From Rubrivivax sp. (GTDB lineage Bacteria; Pseudomonadota; Gammaproteobacteria; Burkholderiales; Burkholderiaceae_C), in the NCBI GenBank assembly GCA_027484825.1, contig JAIXSE010000006.1:124001-188000 (forward strand): a stretch of DNA of 64,000 bases. The letters run 5' to 3'. Each line of letters starts with the position of its first letter. Within the stretch, counting starts at the first letter, position 1. The position numbers and the translations under genes are program-made. Below, in pieces: positions 47,023 through 56,544 of this stretch. The notes under the pieces are model-generated. The model did not search any database, was not told the origin of the DNA, and saw only the letters and a list, made by a program, of their open reading frames with translations.

Positions 47023-48240
47023 TCAGCCCGACACCGCCTCGATGAACCGCTGCGCCAGCACCGGATAGGTGTGGTGCTTCATCACGAAATCGCGTCCGTT
47101 GCGGCCCATGATCTCACGCTGCGCGGGCGACAGGCTGGCCAACTGGCGCAGGCCGTCGGCCACCGCCGCCGGATCCTGGGGCGGCACGGTCAGGCCTGCG
47201 CCGGCCTCGGCCACCGGGTCATTGCCGGCCTCCACCGAATGCAGCACCGGGCGCTGCGCCATCATGTAGTCCATCAGCTTGTTGGGTGCGATGCCGAAGC
47301 GGTAGATGGGTGTGCGCTGCCAGCCGATGTAGGCAATGTCAAAGCCCTGCAGCAGCGTCGGAATCTGAGCCTTGGGCACCGGTGGGAACAGCGTGACATG
47401 GCTCAGGCCCTCCTCACGCACCCGGGCTTCCAGGCGTTCGCGTTCATGGCCGCCGCCCACCAGCACAAAGGCCATCGGGCTGTCCTTGAGCAGCTTGGCC
47501 GCATCCAGCAGCACATCCAGTGCATTGGGCTGGCCCATGGAGCCTGCATACCCCACCACCGTGCGGCCGGCTGCCCGCTGGGTGGCCAGATGCGCCTGGA
47601 TGGCCGCATCCAGCGGCTCGCCGCGCCCCTGCCATTCATCCAGCGTGATGCCGTTGGGGACGATGTGCAGCTTCTTCAGGTCCAGGCCGTGCGCCGCCAT
47701 GTGCTGATGCACCTTCGGCAGCATGGACACGACCACGTCCGCATCCCGGTAGGCATCGTTCTCCGCCTTCTGGCAGAGCATGGCGAACGGATGCCGCGGC
47801 GACATGCCGGACAGCTCGATCGGCGACAGCGGCCACAGGTCGTGCACCTCGTAGACCAGCTTGGCCTGAGCCAGCCGGGCCACGCGTCGTGCCACCCAGA
47901 CGTCCATCGGATAGGTGCTGGACGCGATCACCACATCGGGTTCGAATTCGCGGGCCAGGATGTCCGCATCCTTCCAGACCTGGCGGCAGAAGGACCAGAT
48001 GTTCTTCACCCGGCCGAAGCCGTTGCCCTGGTACTCGGGCGTGTCGTAGAAGTGGTAGGAGACGCCGCTGAGCTGCGCGCTGCCCGGGTCCGGCTGCAGG
48101 TTGCGCACATGGGAGTAGGACGCGCCCAGGATCAGCACCTGATGCCCCGCCCTCACCCACTCGCGGGCCAGGTAGAAGGGGCGAAATTCCATGCCGTGCT
48201 TGGGCGACCCGGCGTAATGATTGATGAGGAGCAGCTTCAT
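47023..48240 (-). CDS. Glycosyltransferase family 4, WbuB-like
   Basis: 405 residues. N-terminus MKLLLINHYAGSPKHGMEFRPFYLAREW and the segments ASSTYPMDVWVARRVARLA, VYEVHDLWPLSP, IVPNGITLDEW, VGYAGSMGQPNAL match the WbuB subfamily of GT4, whose characterised members transfer FucNAc. That fits the nearby 4,6-dehydratase. Start overlaps the previous gene by 4 bp. Confidence 0.88.
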   Translation of the reverse strand: MKLLLINHYAGSPKHGMEFRPFYLAREWVRAGHQVLILGASYSHVRNLQPDPGSAQLSGVSYHFYDTPEYQGNGFGRVKNIWSFCRQVWKDADILAREFEPDVVIASSTYPMDVWVARRVARLAQAKLVYEVHDLWPLSPIELSGMSPRHPFAMLCQKAENDAYRDADVVVSMLPKVHQHMAAHGLDLKKLHIVPNGITLDEWQGRGEPLDAAIQAHLATQRAAGRTVVGYAGSMGQPNALDVLLDAAKLLKDSPMAFVLVGGGHERERLEARVREEGLSHVTLFPPVPKAQIPTLLQGFDIAYIGWQRTPIYRFGIAPNKLMDYMMAQRPVLHSVEAGNDPVAEAGAGLTVPPQDPAAVADGLRQLASLSPAQREIMGRNGRDFVMKHHTYPVLAQRFIEAVSG

Positions 48241-49307
48241 AGGGCGTTGAGTCGTGCCACGAAGCGCTTCACCGCCGGGCCGAAGAGGGCGTTGTGCGCC
48301 ACCCAGGCCCGGTTGGCCGCGCCCATCGCATCGATGTGGGCATCACCCGCCAGGGCGGACAGACGGGCCGGCAGGCTCGTCAGCTCGTCCCGGTCGGACA
48401 GGATCAGGCCGTGGCGGCCCTCGCCCAGCAACTCGTGGTTGGCAGGCAGGTCGGACAGCACCGGCAGACATTCGTGGGCCATGGCCTCGATCACCGAGAC
48501 CGAGACCGAATCACTCTCCGGCAGGCTCAGGAACCAACGGGCGTGGGCATAGTGGCGGCCCTGGGCGACGGCATCGAGCCGGCCCAAGAATTCGATGCGC
48601 TCCGACAGCCCCAGACTGCGCACCTGGTCCTGCAGGGCCGCGCGCAGCGAGCCGTCATTGGCCACCAGCAGGCGGGCGGACGGCTGCTGCGCCGCCACCG
48701 CCGCAAAAGCCTCGATGACGCGCTGCGGCCGATAGATGGGCTCGAGGCCGCGGTTGGCATAGAACAGCCACGGCTGCTTGCGCACGTTCTGCTTGGGCAA
48801 GGCTTCCAGCCCGAAGGGAAAGGTCATGACCTCGCCCGCGCCCAGCTCGCGCATGCGCTGCGCCATGTGCTCGGAATCGGAGGTGGTCAGGGTGCAGGCC
48901 TGCAGCACCTGGCGTGTCAGCCATCGGTAGCCCCAGCCCTGGTTGGGCGTGACCAGGATGTCGCTGCCCCAGGCCGAGCCGACGATACGCGCGCGCAGCC
49001 GCCAGCCCTTGCGGGCAGCCCAGGCCAGCGTGCCGTGGGAGGTGAGGTAGTGCGGATGCAGCCAGTCGGCATCGACCTTCGCCAGCCACTGACCCAGACG
49101 GGGCAGCTGCTTGATGACGGCCAGGTTGCCACCGCCGTGGTCCGGGCGTGTGTCCAGCGCCAGACGCCGGTCTTCCGGAATCAGGAAGCTGAACTCGGGC
49201 GCAAAGCCGCGAGTCGAGGCGGCCCAGAGCTCCACCTGGTCCACCAGGGCACGGGCCCACTTCAAGAGATGCGGACTCTCTCCGTCACCGATCAGGACAA
49301 GTCTCAT
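48237..49307 (-). CDS. Glycosyltransferase family 4
   Basis: 356 residues. DGESPHLLKWARALVDQ, HPHYLTSHGTLAWAARKG, TSDSEHMAQRM and RIEFLGRLDAVAQGRHYAHARWFLSLPESDSVSVSVIEAMAHECLPVLSDL are typical GT-B/GT4 elements, the last being the donor region. 4-bp overlaps on both sides. Sugar specificity is unknown. Confidence 0.86.
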   Translation of the reverse strand: MRLVLIGDGESPHLLKWARALVDQVELWAASTRGFAPEFSFLIPEDRRLALDTRPDHGGGNLAVIKQLPRLGQWLAKVDADWLHPHYLTSHGTLAWAARKGWRLRARIVGSAWGSDILVTPNQGWGYRWLTRQVLQACTLTTSDSEHMAQRMRELGAGEVMTFPFGLEALPKQNVRKQPWLFYANRGLEPIYRPQRVIEAFAAVAAQQPSARLLVANDGSLRAALQDQVRSLGLSERIEFLGRLDAVAQGRHYAHARWFLSLPESDSVSVSVIEAMAHECLPVLSDLPANHELLGEGRHGLILSDRDELTSLPARLSALAGDAHIDAMGAANRAWVAHNALFGPAVKRFVARLNAL

Positions 49308-50017
49308 GGGGCGTCGGGCGAAGTGGCAGAGGGTGCGGGCGCCGTAGTCGGCGCGGCAGTCGGCGCGGCCGCGGCGGCGGTCGATGCCGGCGTGTTCGCG
49401 TTCGCATTCGCCGCCAGCAGGCTGGCCGGATCCGCGCCGGCCCAGTCCTGATAAAGCGGCAGCAGCTCCGGATGCTCGCGCAGCAGGCGCTCATCCATGC
49501 GGCGGGTGTCCCCCACCACCTTGGCGGGCTGGCCGGCCAGGATGGCGAAGTCCGGATGTTCCCCACTCACCAGGCTGTAGGCCGACACGATGGAGCCGCG
49601 GCCCAGCGTCGTGCCGGGCAAGAGCGTTGCATGGGCGCCGACGAAGCAGAAGTCACCGATGCGCACCGGGGCGGTGAAGTAGGCTTTTTTCTCCGGCGTG
49701 CGGACGTAGTCCCGCCCGTACAGCCGGATGGCGGCATGGCTGGAGTGGGTGAAGATGCCGGTGAAGAAACCGATCTGGCAGCCCTCGCCGATGCGCAGGC
49801 CGTAGGTCGCATCCAGCACGCTGAAGTGGCCGATGAAGACATGGTCGCCCACGTCCAGCCGCTCACGGGCAAAGACCACGGTGGTGTTGCTGATGCGGGT
49901 GTTCGGCAGCCAGGTGCCGTCCCCGCGCACGAAGCCGCCCACCATGCGGGTGCCCCACAGTCGGGAGACCAGCATCTTGACCGGCTGCCAGAGCCTTCGT
50001 CGCAGGCTTGCTTTCAT
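49304..50017 (-). CDS. Left-handed beta-helix acyltransferase
   Basis: 237 residues. Hexapeptide repeats from about 50 to 170 (VGDHVFIGHFSVLDA, IGEGCQIGFFTGIFTHS, IGDFCFVGAHATLLPGTTLGRGSIVSAYSLVSG, LAGQPAKVVG) place it in the trimeric acyl/acetyltransferase family. HSSHAAIRLYG includes the probable catalytic His. The last 35 residues are low complexity Ala/Thr/Pro (from about 203), unlike the family. It probably acetylates a repeat-unit sugar. Translationally coupled to both neighbours. Confidence 0.83.
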   Translation of the reverse strand: MKASLRRRLWQPVKMLVSRLWGTRMVGGFVRGDGTWLPNTRISNTTVVFARERLDVGDHVFIGHFSVLDATYGLRIGEGCQIGFFTGIFTHSSHAAIRLYGRDYVRTPEKKAYFTAPVRIGDFCFVGAHATLLPGTTLGRGSIVSAYSLVSGEHPDFAILAGQPAKVVGDTRRMDERLLREHPELLPLYQDWAGADPASLLAANANANTPASTAAAAAPTAAPTTAPAPSATSPDAP

Positions 50018-51237
50018 GTGGCGAAAAGTCCGTCCTTGTGTTTCCAGTGCGCCAGCGACCAGAAGTAATAACCGAAGTACAGCGCCATCGTGGCCGACAC
50101 GCCCCAGGCCGCGCCGATCAGGCCGCCCTGCATCAGGCCGATTCCAAGACCCGCCACAAAGGCCACCTGCCCCACCAGCGCCAGGCGCAGGGCCCAGCCC
50201 TGGGCCTGCCAGGCCATGGTGGTGACCGACAGCGGCGAGGCGATGAAATGCACCGCCACATACGGAGCCAGCGCCCGCGCCAGTTCGCCGGCATCCTGCC
50301 AGCGTTCACCAAAGGCCCATGAGAACAGCGACGGGCCCCAGACGGTCAGCACCGCCGCCAGCGGCACGGCAAAGGCGGCCAGCGCCGCCATGGCCTGACG
50401 CACCAGGCGCAGCGCTTCCTCCGGCGACCGGGCGGCCACCAGCCGCGGATACAGCGTCTGCGACAGCGCCCCGCCCACCAGGCCGGCCGGCGCCTTCAAA
50501 TAACGCATGGCCAGGGCCCAGTAGCCGGCGGAGGCATCACCGGCCAGGGACGCCAGCAGCAGCAGGGCTACGCTGTCCTGCAGCGCTCCGGCGAAGGCGT
50601 GCGGCGTGTTGAGCAGCGGGAAGTCCTTGTGGCGGCGGGCCATGTCGGCAAGACCGGCCCGGTCCAGCGACACGAGCGAGCGCCAGCCGTTCACCGGTCG
50701 GGCCACGGTGGCCAACCACAAGGCCGCAGCCAGCGCCGCCAGGATCGGGCCCAGCAGCAGCCCCACCGCGCCAAATGCCGCCAGACCCAGGGCCACCTGC
50801 AGCAGCGCGGCGCCACCATATTGAACCAGCCGTGCCGCCGCCAGCGCACCAAAGGCGCTGGCACGGGTGGCCCACATCGTCATTGCCTGCGCCAGTGCGC
50901 CGGACAGCACCGCCAGGCCCAGCCACAGCGCCAGATCCAGCTCCTGCCAGGTGGCCCAGGCCCAGCCGATCAGGGCGCTGGCCAGGGTGACGGCCAGCAG
51001 CACCCGCAGGCACAGTCCCATCAGGCGCGACGCCTGGCCACTGTCCTTCTCCAGAGGCAACGCAAATTCATAACGGGCGCAGCCCACCACCGCCACATTG
51101 GTCGCCACCGTCCACACCAGGCTGAAATGGCCGAACTCGATCGGCGAATACAGCCGCGTGATCCACGGCCCGAGCAGCAGCGGCAACAGCTGCGCCAGGA
51201 CGCCGCCGGCCAGCAGGGTCAGCGTGGCACGCAGCAT
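50014..51237 (-). CDS. Wzx-like polysaccharide flippase (second of two)
   Basis: 407 residues with about twelve transmembrane segments. LPLLLGPWITRLYSPIEFGHFSLVW is the usual N-terminal RfbX/Wzx pattern. HKDFPLLNTPHAFAGALQDSVALLLLA lies before the second half. Shorter than the flippase at 33106 and not obviously related in sequence, so the locus has two separate flippases. 4 bp after the WbpE-type gene and overlapping the acyltransferase. Confidence 0.85.
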   Translation of the reverse strand: MLRATLTLLAGGVLAQLLPLLLGPWITRLYSPIEFGHFSLVWTVATNVAVVGCARYEFALPLEKDSGQASRLMGLCLRVLLAVTLASALIGWAWATWQELDLALWLGLAVLSGALAQAMTMWATRASAFGALAAARLVQYGGAALLQVALGLAAFGAVGLLLGPILAALAAALWLATVARPVNGWRSLVSLDRAGLADMARRHKDFPLLNTPHAFAGALQDSVALLLLASLAGDASAGYWALAMRYLKAPAGLVGGALSQTLYPRLVAARSPEEALRLVRQAMAALAAFAVPLAAVLTVWGPSLFSWAFGERWQDAGELARALAPYVAVHFIASPLSVTTMAWQAQGWALRLALVGQVAFVAGLGIGLMQGGLIGAAWGVSATMALYFGYYFWSLAHWKHKDGLFAT

Positions 51238-51241
51238 GGGA

Positions 51242-52411
51242 TCAGGCGGTTCGCACGGGGGCGCCCAGAGCCTGGCGCAGGGCCGCGATGACCTGGTCCT
51301 GCTGGGCCTCGGTCAGGTCGGGGCTCATTGGCAGGCTCATCACCCGTTCAGCCGCCGATTCGGCATGCGGCAGCGGCGCCGGCACCCGGCAACGGTCGGC
51401 ATAGGCCGTCTGGCGGTGCAGCGGACGGGGATAGTGGATGGCCGTGGGAATGCCGGCCGCCTTGAGCTGCTGGATCACCGCATCGCGATCCTCGACCTGC
51501 ACGGTGAACTGGGCCCAGACGCAGTCCCGGTCCGGCCGCACGGCCAGCCGTTGTAGCGGCAGGTCGGCCAGCAGCTGCTGATACCGGTCGCCCAGCCTCA
51601 GGCGCTGCTGCACTTCCCAGTCGAAGCGCTCCAGCTTGCCCAGCACCACGGCGCACTGCAGCGTGTCCATGCGTCCGCCCACGCCCACGCGGGTGTGGGT
51701 GTAGCGCTGGCTCTGACCGTGCACCCGGATCTCGCGGGCGGCCTGGGCCAGGTGGTCGTCGTTCGTGAACAGCGCACCGCCGTCCCCGTAACAGCCCAGC
51801 GGCTTGCTGGGGAAGAAACTGGTGGCGCCCCAGGTGGAGAGGCCGCAGGAGCGGCGCACTGGCGGCTGTGTGGATGGGTGTGCGGAGGCATCTGCCGGCA
51901 CAGTGCCGCGATAGCTGGCGCCAAAGCTCTGCGCCGCATCCTCGATCACCGGAATTTGGCCGTGGCGCGCCGCAATCGCGTTGATCGCGTCCATGTCCGC
52001 CACCTGCCCATAGAGGCTGACCGGCATGATGGCCCGGGTGCGCGGGGTGATGGCCGCCTCGATCAGGCGGGCGTCCAGGTTGCAGGTGTCGGGTTCGATG
52101 TCCACGAACACCGGCACGCCACCCAGCAGCACGATCACCTCAGCGGTGGCGGCGAAGGTGAAGGGGCTGGTGATGACTTCGTCGCCGGGCTGCAGGTCCA
52201 GCGCCATCAGCGCGATCAGCAGCGCCTCGGTGCCGCTGGCCACGGTGATGCAGTGCTTCACGCCCACGTAGGCCGCGAGCTTGTGCTCCAGCTCCTGCAC
52301 CTCCGGCCCCATGATGTACTGGCCATGGTCCAGCACCGCCTGGATGCGGGCGTCGATGGAGGGCTTGAGCGCGGCGTACTGCGACTTGAGATCGATGAAG
52401 GGAAGGCTCAT
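51242..52411 (-). CDS. WbpE/WlbC-type UDP-3-keto-sugar aminotransferase
   Basis: 389 residues. DegT-family PLP enzyme with Lys203 in [35 protein letters not shown] and [13 protein letters not shown] at the N-terminus match WbpE, which aminates UDP-3-keto-GlcNAcA. Between ASYRG (165-169) and [10 protein letters not shown] (186-195) lies an extra segment of about 16 residues ([16 protein letters not shown]). In WbpE homologues I recall, these parts are joined directly. Overlaps the acetyltransferase gene by 4 bp. Confidence 0.9.
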   Translation of the reverse strand: MSLPFIDLKSQYAALKPSIDARIQAVLDHGQYIMGPEVQELEHKLAAYVGVKHCITVASGTEALLIALMALDLQPGDEVITSPFTFAATAEVIVLLGGVPVFVDIEPDTCNLDARLIEAAITPRTRAIMPVSLYGQVADMDAINAIAARHGQIPVIEDAAQSFGASYRGTVPADASAHPSTQPPVRRSCGLSTWGATSFFPSKPLGCYGDGGALFTNDDHLAQAAREIRVHGQSQRYTHTRVGVGGRMDTLQCAVVLGKLERFDWEVQQRLRLGDRYQQLLADLPLQRLAVRPDRDCVWAQFTVQVEDRDAVIQQLKAAGIPTAIHYPRPLHRQTAYADRCRVPAPLPHAESAAERVMSLPMSPDLTEAQQDQVIAALRQALGAPVRTA

Positions 52412-53004
52412 GCCCGGGGCTCCAACGGCTGCACCCGATGCAGGCCGTCCTTGTTGAGTTCATACACCTCGCCGCTGCCGGGGCAGGTGGCACGGCCTTC
52501 GCCGGACACCGGGAGGTCGAGTTTCTCGCCGTGGTGGCTCATCCAGCCGATCTGGCGGGCGGGCACACCCACCATCAGCGCATGGGGCGGCACATCGCCC
52601 TTGACCACCGCGCCGGCTCCCACAAACGCATACTCACCGATGGTGGCGCCGCAGACGATGGTGCAGTTGGCCCCCAGCGTCGCGCCGCGGCGCACCAGCG
52701 TGCGCCGGTATTCGTTCTTGCGCGGCACGGCCGAGCGCGGGTTGTAGACATTGGTGAAGACCATGGACGGGCCGCAGAAGACATCGTCCTCCAGCGTCAC
52801 CGCGTCGTAGACCGACACGTTGTTCTGGATCTTCACATTGCGGCCGATGCTCACGTCATTGCCGACAAACACGCCCTGCCCCAGCGAGCAGTCCGCGCCG
52901 ATGCGGGCCCCGCCGCACACATGGCTGAAATGCCAGACCTTGGTGTTCTCGCCGATCTGCGCGCCGTCGTCCACCACGGCCGATTCATGCTTCCAGAAGC
53001 TCAT
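52408..53004 (-). CDS. WbpD/WlbB-type N-acetyltransferase
   Basis: 198 residues. Left-handed beta-helix with repeats through the first 150 residues ([36 protein letters not shown]). [36 protein letters not shown] and [23 protein letters not shown] are the signature of the UDP-2-acetamido-3-amino-2,3-dideoxyglucuronate N-acetyltransferases. It acetylates the 3-amino group installed by the WbpE-type enzyme. Confidence 0.92.
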   Translation of the reverse strand: MSFWKHESAVVDDGAQIGENTKVWHFSHVCGGARIGADCSLGQGVFVGNDVSIGRNVKIQNNVSVYDAVTLEDDVFCGPSMVFTNVYNPRSAVPRKNEYRRTLVRRGATLGANCTIVCGATIGEYAFVGAGAVVKGDVPPHALMVGVPARQIGWMSHHGEKLDLPVSGEGRATCPGSGEVYELNKDGLHRVQPLEPRA

Positions 53005-53007
53005 GGC

Positions 53008-54063
53008 TCAGAACACCAGCGGCAGGCCGACACGCTGGCCGTCGCGGGCGCTGCGGTAGCAGGCAATCAGCAGCTCCAGCGAACGCAGGCCTTCATAGCC
53101 GTCCACCTGGGCATGGGCTTCGCCGCGCAGGGTCTGGATGACGTTGTCGTAGTAGGCGGCATGACCGAAGCCATAGACACTGGTGGTTTCGTAGCTGGCG
53201 TTTTTCACCAGCTCGTCGTCGGCATGCGGCGTGTCGAAGGCCCAGTGCTCGATCTTGTTGACCGCCGTGCCGCCGATCTTGACGGTGCCCTTCTCACCCA
53301 GGATGGTGATCGAGCCTTCCAGGTTCTGCGGATAGGTCAGCATGGTGACGTTGATGCTGGCCAGGCCACCGTGGCGCAGGCGCAGGCTCATCACGCCGGT
53401 GTCCTCGGCTTCGATGTCACGGGCGAGCGTGCCGGTGTAGGCATGCACGTTGTCCACCGGGCCGACCAGCCAGTCCAGCAGGTCCACATAGTGGCTGGCC
53501 TGGTTCATGAAGGCGCCGCCGTCCATGTCCCAGCGGCCGCGCCAGCGGGCGGCATCGTAATAGCTCTGCGGGCGGGTCCAGAACACATTGACGGTGCTCA
53601 TGAAGATGCGACCGAACCGGCCCTGGTCCAGCGCTTTTTTCACCAGTTGCACCGTGGCATTGAGGCGGTTCTGCTTGACCACGAACAGCTTCACGCCGGC
53701 ATCGCGGCAGGCGCGCACCATGGCCTGGCCTTCGTCGAACTTCGTGGCCATCGGCTTTTCGCTCAGCACATGGCGGCCGGCGCGGGCGGCCGTGATGGCC
53801 TGCTGCGCATGCAGCCCGCTGGGGGTGGACAGCACCACCAGGTCGGCATCGCTGCCGGCCAGCAGGGCGTCCAGCGATTCGAAACCGGGCACGCCGGTCT
53901 GGGCCATCGCGTCCTTGAGCGCTTCGGGGCGGTTGTCACAGACGGCCACGAGTTCGGCCCGGTCCTGGTGACGGCCCAGCGCTTCCAGATGATTCTTGGA
54001 GATGCGGCCGCAACCGACCAGGGCAACACGGATCTTGCGGTCCAGGATGGGGAACTGAGGCAT
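53008..54063 (-). CDS. WbpB/WlbA-type UDP-GlcNAcA 3-dehydrogenase (Gfo/Idh/MocA)
   Basis: 351 residues from ATG 54063 (MPQFPILDRKIRVALVGCG). NAD-binding GCGRISKNHLEAL near residue 17, the EKPMATKFDEGQAM segment with the catalytic Lys, and GRWDMDGGAFMNQASHYVDLLDWL with the active-site His. Oxidises C3 of UDP-GlcNAcA, then WbpE and WbpD act. The three genes are in the same order with 3-bp spacing and 4-bp overlap. The dehydrogenase that supplies UDP-GlcNAcA (WbpA) is not in the window. First gene of the minus-strand block. Confidence 0.92.
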   Translation of the reverse strand: MPQFPILDRKIRVALVGCGRISKNHLEALGRHQDRAELVAVCDNRPEALKDAMAQTGVPGFESLDALLAGSDADLVVLSTPSGLHAQQAITAARAGRHVLSEKPMATKFDEGQAMVRACRDAGVKLFVVKQNRLNATVQLVKKALDQGRFGRIFMSTVNVFWTRPQSYYDAARWRGRWDMDGGAFMNQASHYVDLLDWLVGPVDNVHAYTGTLARDIEAEDTGVMSLRLRHGGLASINVTMLTYPQNLEGSITILGEKGTVKIGGTAVNKIEHWAFDTPHADDELVKNASYETTSVYGFGHAAYYDNVIQTLRGEAHAQVDGYEGLRSLELLIACYRSARDGQRVGLPLVF

Positions 54064-54337
54064 AAACAGCACACTCGATGACACAAGGCCATGTGACAAC
54101 GCAACGCAACAAATACCGGGCGCGCCAGGCCAAGGCACTGACACAAGGCCATAGGCCACAGGCCACAGCGCCCGGAACGCACGAACAAGACCGCAACAGA
54201 CCGCCCTGGACCGCTGATTCAGGGTCCGTAACAGTCCATCCGGGGCCCCCTTGGGCAGCCAAAAGCCGCTTCCTGGGCCAAGCGGCAAATTTTAAGGGCG
54301 TATGACCACTTAAAATGCCGCCAGCTTCAACGAGTTC
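54064..54337. promoter_or_regulatory. Divergent control region of the WbpB operon and lysS
   Basis: 274 bp between divergent genes. It contains a 14-bp direct repeat TGACACAAGGCCAT at 54079-54092 and 54139-54152 (60 bp apart), a hairpin GCCGCTT/AAGCGGC (54265-54271, 54280-54286), and an inverted repeat ATTTTAAG/CTTAAAAT (54289-54296, 54309-54316) with 12 bp between arms. The TAAAAT at 54311-54316 could be the lysS -10. The repeats may be regulator sites; none is assigned to a known protein. Confidence 0.45.
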
Positions 54338-55888
54338 ATGATGAGCCAGCCCCACGCCCCCTCCCCGGCCGCCGCGCCCGACTCGCAGGCCCTGCCTGCA
54401 CAAGACGAGAACCAACTGATCGCCGAACGCCGCGAGAAACTCGCCGGCATCCGCGCCAAGGCCAAGGCTGAGGGCAAAGCCGCCTTCCCGAACGACTTCA
54501 AGCCTCAGCACCGCGCCCAGCCGCTGCAGGCGCAGTACGGCGAAGAAGCGAACGAGACGCTGGAGGCCAAGGCCGTCCCGGTGAGCATCGCCGGCCGCAT
54601 GATGCTCAAGCGCATCATGGGCAAGGCCAGCTTTGCCACGCTGCAGGACGCCACCGGTCGCATCCAGCTGTTCCTCTCCAAGGACGCCCTGGGCGAGGAG
54701 GCCTACACCGCCTTCAAGCATCTGGACCTGGGCGACATCCTGGGCGCCGAGGGCACGCTCTTCCGCACCCGCACCGGCGAGCTGTCGGTCAAGGTGACCA
54801 CCCTGCGCCTACTGACCAAGAGCCTGCGCCCTCTGCCGGACAAGTTCCACGGCATGCAGGACCAGGAGCAGAAGTACCGCCAGCGTTATGTCGACCTGAT
54901 CACCGACGAAAACGCCCGCGACCGCTTCGTGGCCCGCTCCAAGGCGGTGTCGTCCATCCGCAGCTTCATGGTGGACAACGGCTTCCTGGAAGTCGAGACA
55001 CCGATGCTGCATCCGATCCCCGGCGGCGCCAATGCGCGACCCTTCGTCACCCATCACAATGCGCTGGACCAGGAAATGTTCCTGCGCATCGCCCCTGAGC
55101 TGTATCTGAAGCGGCTGGTGGTGGGCGGCTTTGAGCGGGTGTTCGAGATCAACCGCAACTTCCGCAACGAAGGCATCAGCGTCCGGCACAACCCGGAATT
55201 CACGATGATGGAGTTCTATGCGGCCTACTGGACGCATCATGAGCTCATGGACTTCACCGAGGAAGTGCTGCGTCATGCCGCGCGCGCGGCCACCGGCAGC
55301 GCCGTGGTCAGCTACGCCGGCAAGCCGGTGGACCTGGAACAGCCCTTCGCCCGTCTGTCGGTGCGGGACTCGCTGATCGTTCACGGAGGCCTCACAGCCG
55401 CCGAGGCGGACGACGCCGCCGTGCTGCGCGACAAGCTCAAGCACCACGGCGAAGAAGCGCCTAAGCACTGGAGCCTGCCCGAGCTGCAATTCGGCATGTT
55501 CGAGGCGGTGGTGGAAGAAAAGCTCTGGGCGCCCACCTTCATCATCGACTATCCGGTGGAAGTGTCCCCGCTGGCCCGTGCATCGGACCAGAACCCGGCC
55601 ATCACCGAGCGCTTTGAGCTCTTCATCACCGGCCGCGAGTACGCCAACGGCTTCTCCGAGCTGAACGATGCCGAAGACCAGGCCGCTCGATTCCAGGCCC
55701 AGGTGGCCAACAAGGACGCCGGCGACGAGGAAGCCATGTTCTATGACGCCGACTTCATCCGCGCGCTGGAATACGGCATGCCGCCCACCGGCGGCTGCGG
55801 CATCGGCATCGACCGCCTGATGATGCTGATCACCGACAGCCCGTCGATCCGCGACATCATCCTCTTCCCCGCCCTGAAGCGGGTTTGA
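54338..55888 (+). CDS. lysS: Lysyl-tRNA synthetase, class II
   Basis: 516 residues. Charges tRNA-Lys. N-terminal OB-fold anticodon-binding domain (about residues 70-180: [31 protein letters not shown]). Class II motif 1 around [21 protein letters not shown], motif 2 [20 protein letters not shown], motif 3 [21 protein letters not shown]. The first 25 residues are a Pro/Ala-rich extension. ATG 54338 and 54341 are adjacent alternatives. A strong terminator follows. Confidence 0.97.
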   Translation: MMSQPHAPSPAAAPDSQALPAQDENQLIAERREKLAGIRAKAKAEGKAAFPNDFKPQHRAQPLQAQYGEEANETLEAKAVPVSIAGRMMLKRIMGKASFATLQDATGRIQLFLSKDALGEEAYTAFKHLDLGDILGAEGTLFRTRTGELSVKVTTLRLLTKSLRPLPDKFHGMQDQEQKYRQRYVDLITDENARDRFVARSKAVSSIRSFMVDNGFLEVETPMLHPIPGGANARPFVTHHNALDQEMFLRIAPELYLKRLVVGGFERVFEINRNFRNEGISVRHNPEFTMMEFYAAYWTHHELMDFTEEVLRHAARAATGSAVVSYAGKPVDLEQPFARLSVRDSLIVHGGLTAAEADDAAVLRDKLKHHGEEAPKHWSLPELQFGMFEAVVEEKLWAPTFIIDYPVEVSPLARASDQNPAITERFELFITGREYANGFSELNDAEDQAARFQAQVANKDAGDEEAMFYDADFIRALEYGMPPTGGCGIGIDRLMMLITDSPSIRDIILFPALKRV

Positions 55889-55930
55889 TCGGCGCAGGCG
55901 CAGTCAGCGCCTGATCCCAAAGCCTGATCC

Positions 55931-55975
55931 AAAAAAAAGGAGCCGCTGAGGGCAGACCTCAGCGGCTTTTTCTTT
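55931..55975. terminator. Bidirectional terminator between lysS and the DUF4148 gene
   Basis: AGCCGCTGAGG (55941-55951) and CCTCAGCGGCT (55957-55967) form a perfect 11-bp stem with a 5-nt loop. TTTTTCTTT follows on the plus strand and eight A residues (55931-55938) precede it, giving a U tail on the minus strand. It ends both lysS and the convergent DUF4148 gene. Confidence 0.9.
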
Positions 55976-56011
55976 GGGCCGACCGGTGGGCCGACCTCTT
56001 CTTTGTGCGTC

Positions 56012-56311
56012 TTACTTGCTGGAGACGCCTTCGGAGGCAGCGCCCTTCTTGGCGACGGCAGCCTTTTCAGCGGCCTTCTTGGCTGCGATCTGGCTGGCGG
56101 ACGGGCCGCTGACGCCGTTGGTCAGGGCGCCCACGCCGGCTTGTTCGGCGCTCAGGGCGGCGACTTCGCCGGATTCACGGGCGGCTTGCAGCTCGGCCAG
56201 CACTTCGGCGCGGGTCTTCGCGGCCGGGGCGGCAGCGGTGTCAGCAGCAAATGCGGCACCGGTGCTCAGCAGCGCAGCGGCGATCAGGGCGGTGGCGGAA
56301 AACTTGTTCAT
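56012..56311 (-). CDS. DUF4148 small secreted protein
   Basis: 99 residues from ATG 56311 (MNKFSATALIAAALLSTGAA), chosen because GAGGA lies just upstream; a further upstream ATG at 56335 is less likely. Signal peptide to about residue 23 (AAFAADTA). The motif KTRAEVLAELQAARESGE identifies DUF4148, a family abundant in Burkholderiales and of unknown function. The rest is Ala- and Lys-rich. Monocistronic, ending at the shared terminator. Confidence 0.85.
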   Translation of the reverse strand: MNKFSATALIAAALLSTGAAFAADTAAAPAAKTRAEVLAELQAARESGEVAALSAEQAGVGALTNGVSGPSASQIAAKKAAEKAAVAKKGAASEGVSSK

Positions 56312-56544
56312 GGCGGTTCCTCTCAGGTGGTTCATCCGGACTCCGCACTCCTGCGTGGTCCATGGATTGAACTGTAGGCGCCGCCCCCTAGGGGAAACAC
56401 TAGCCGCGGTGGAAAGATCCGTTCACGGTTCGTCAACAATCGCCCCGCCGTGCGCGCTGCAAAACCTGGAGATCGTCAACGATCCCGCCAATGCCTGACA
56501 GCCAGGTTCCCGATGCAGCAGGGCCTGGCCCAGGCGCCTGCGGA

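Noticed and set aside
18036-54063. Recent genomic island bounded by mobile elements
   Set aside because: No transposase, integrase, tRNA or att-like repeat was seen at either end, and base composition by eye is close to that of flanking genes.
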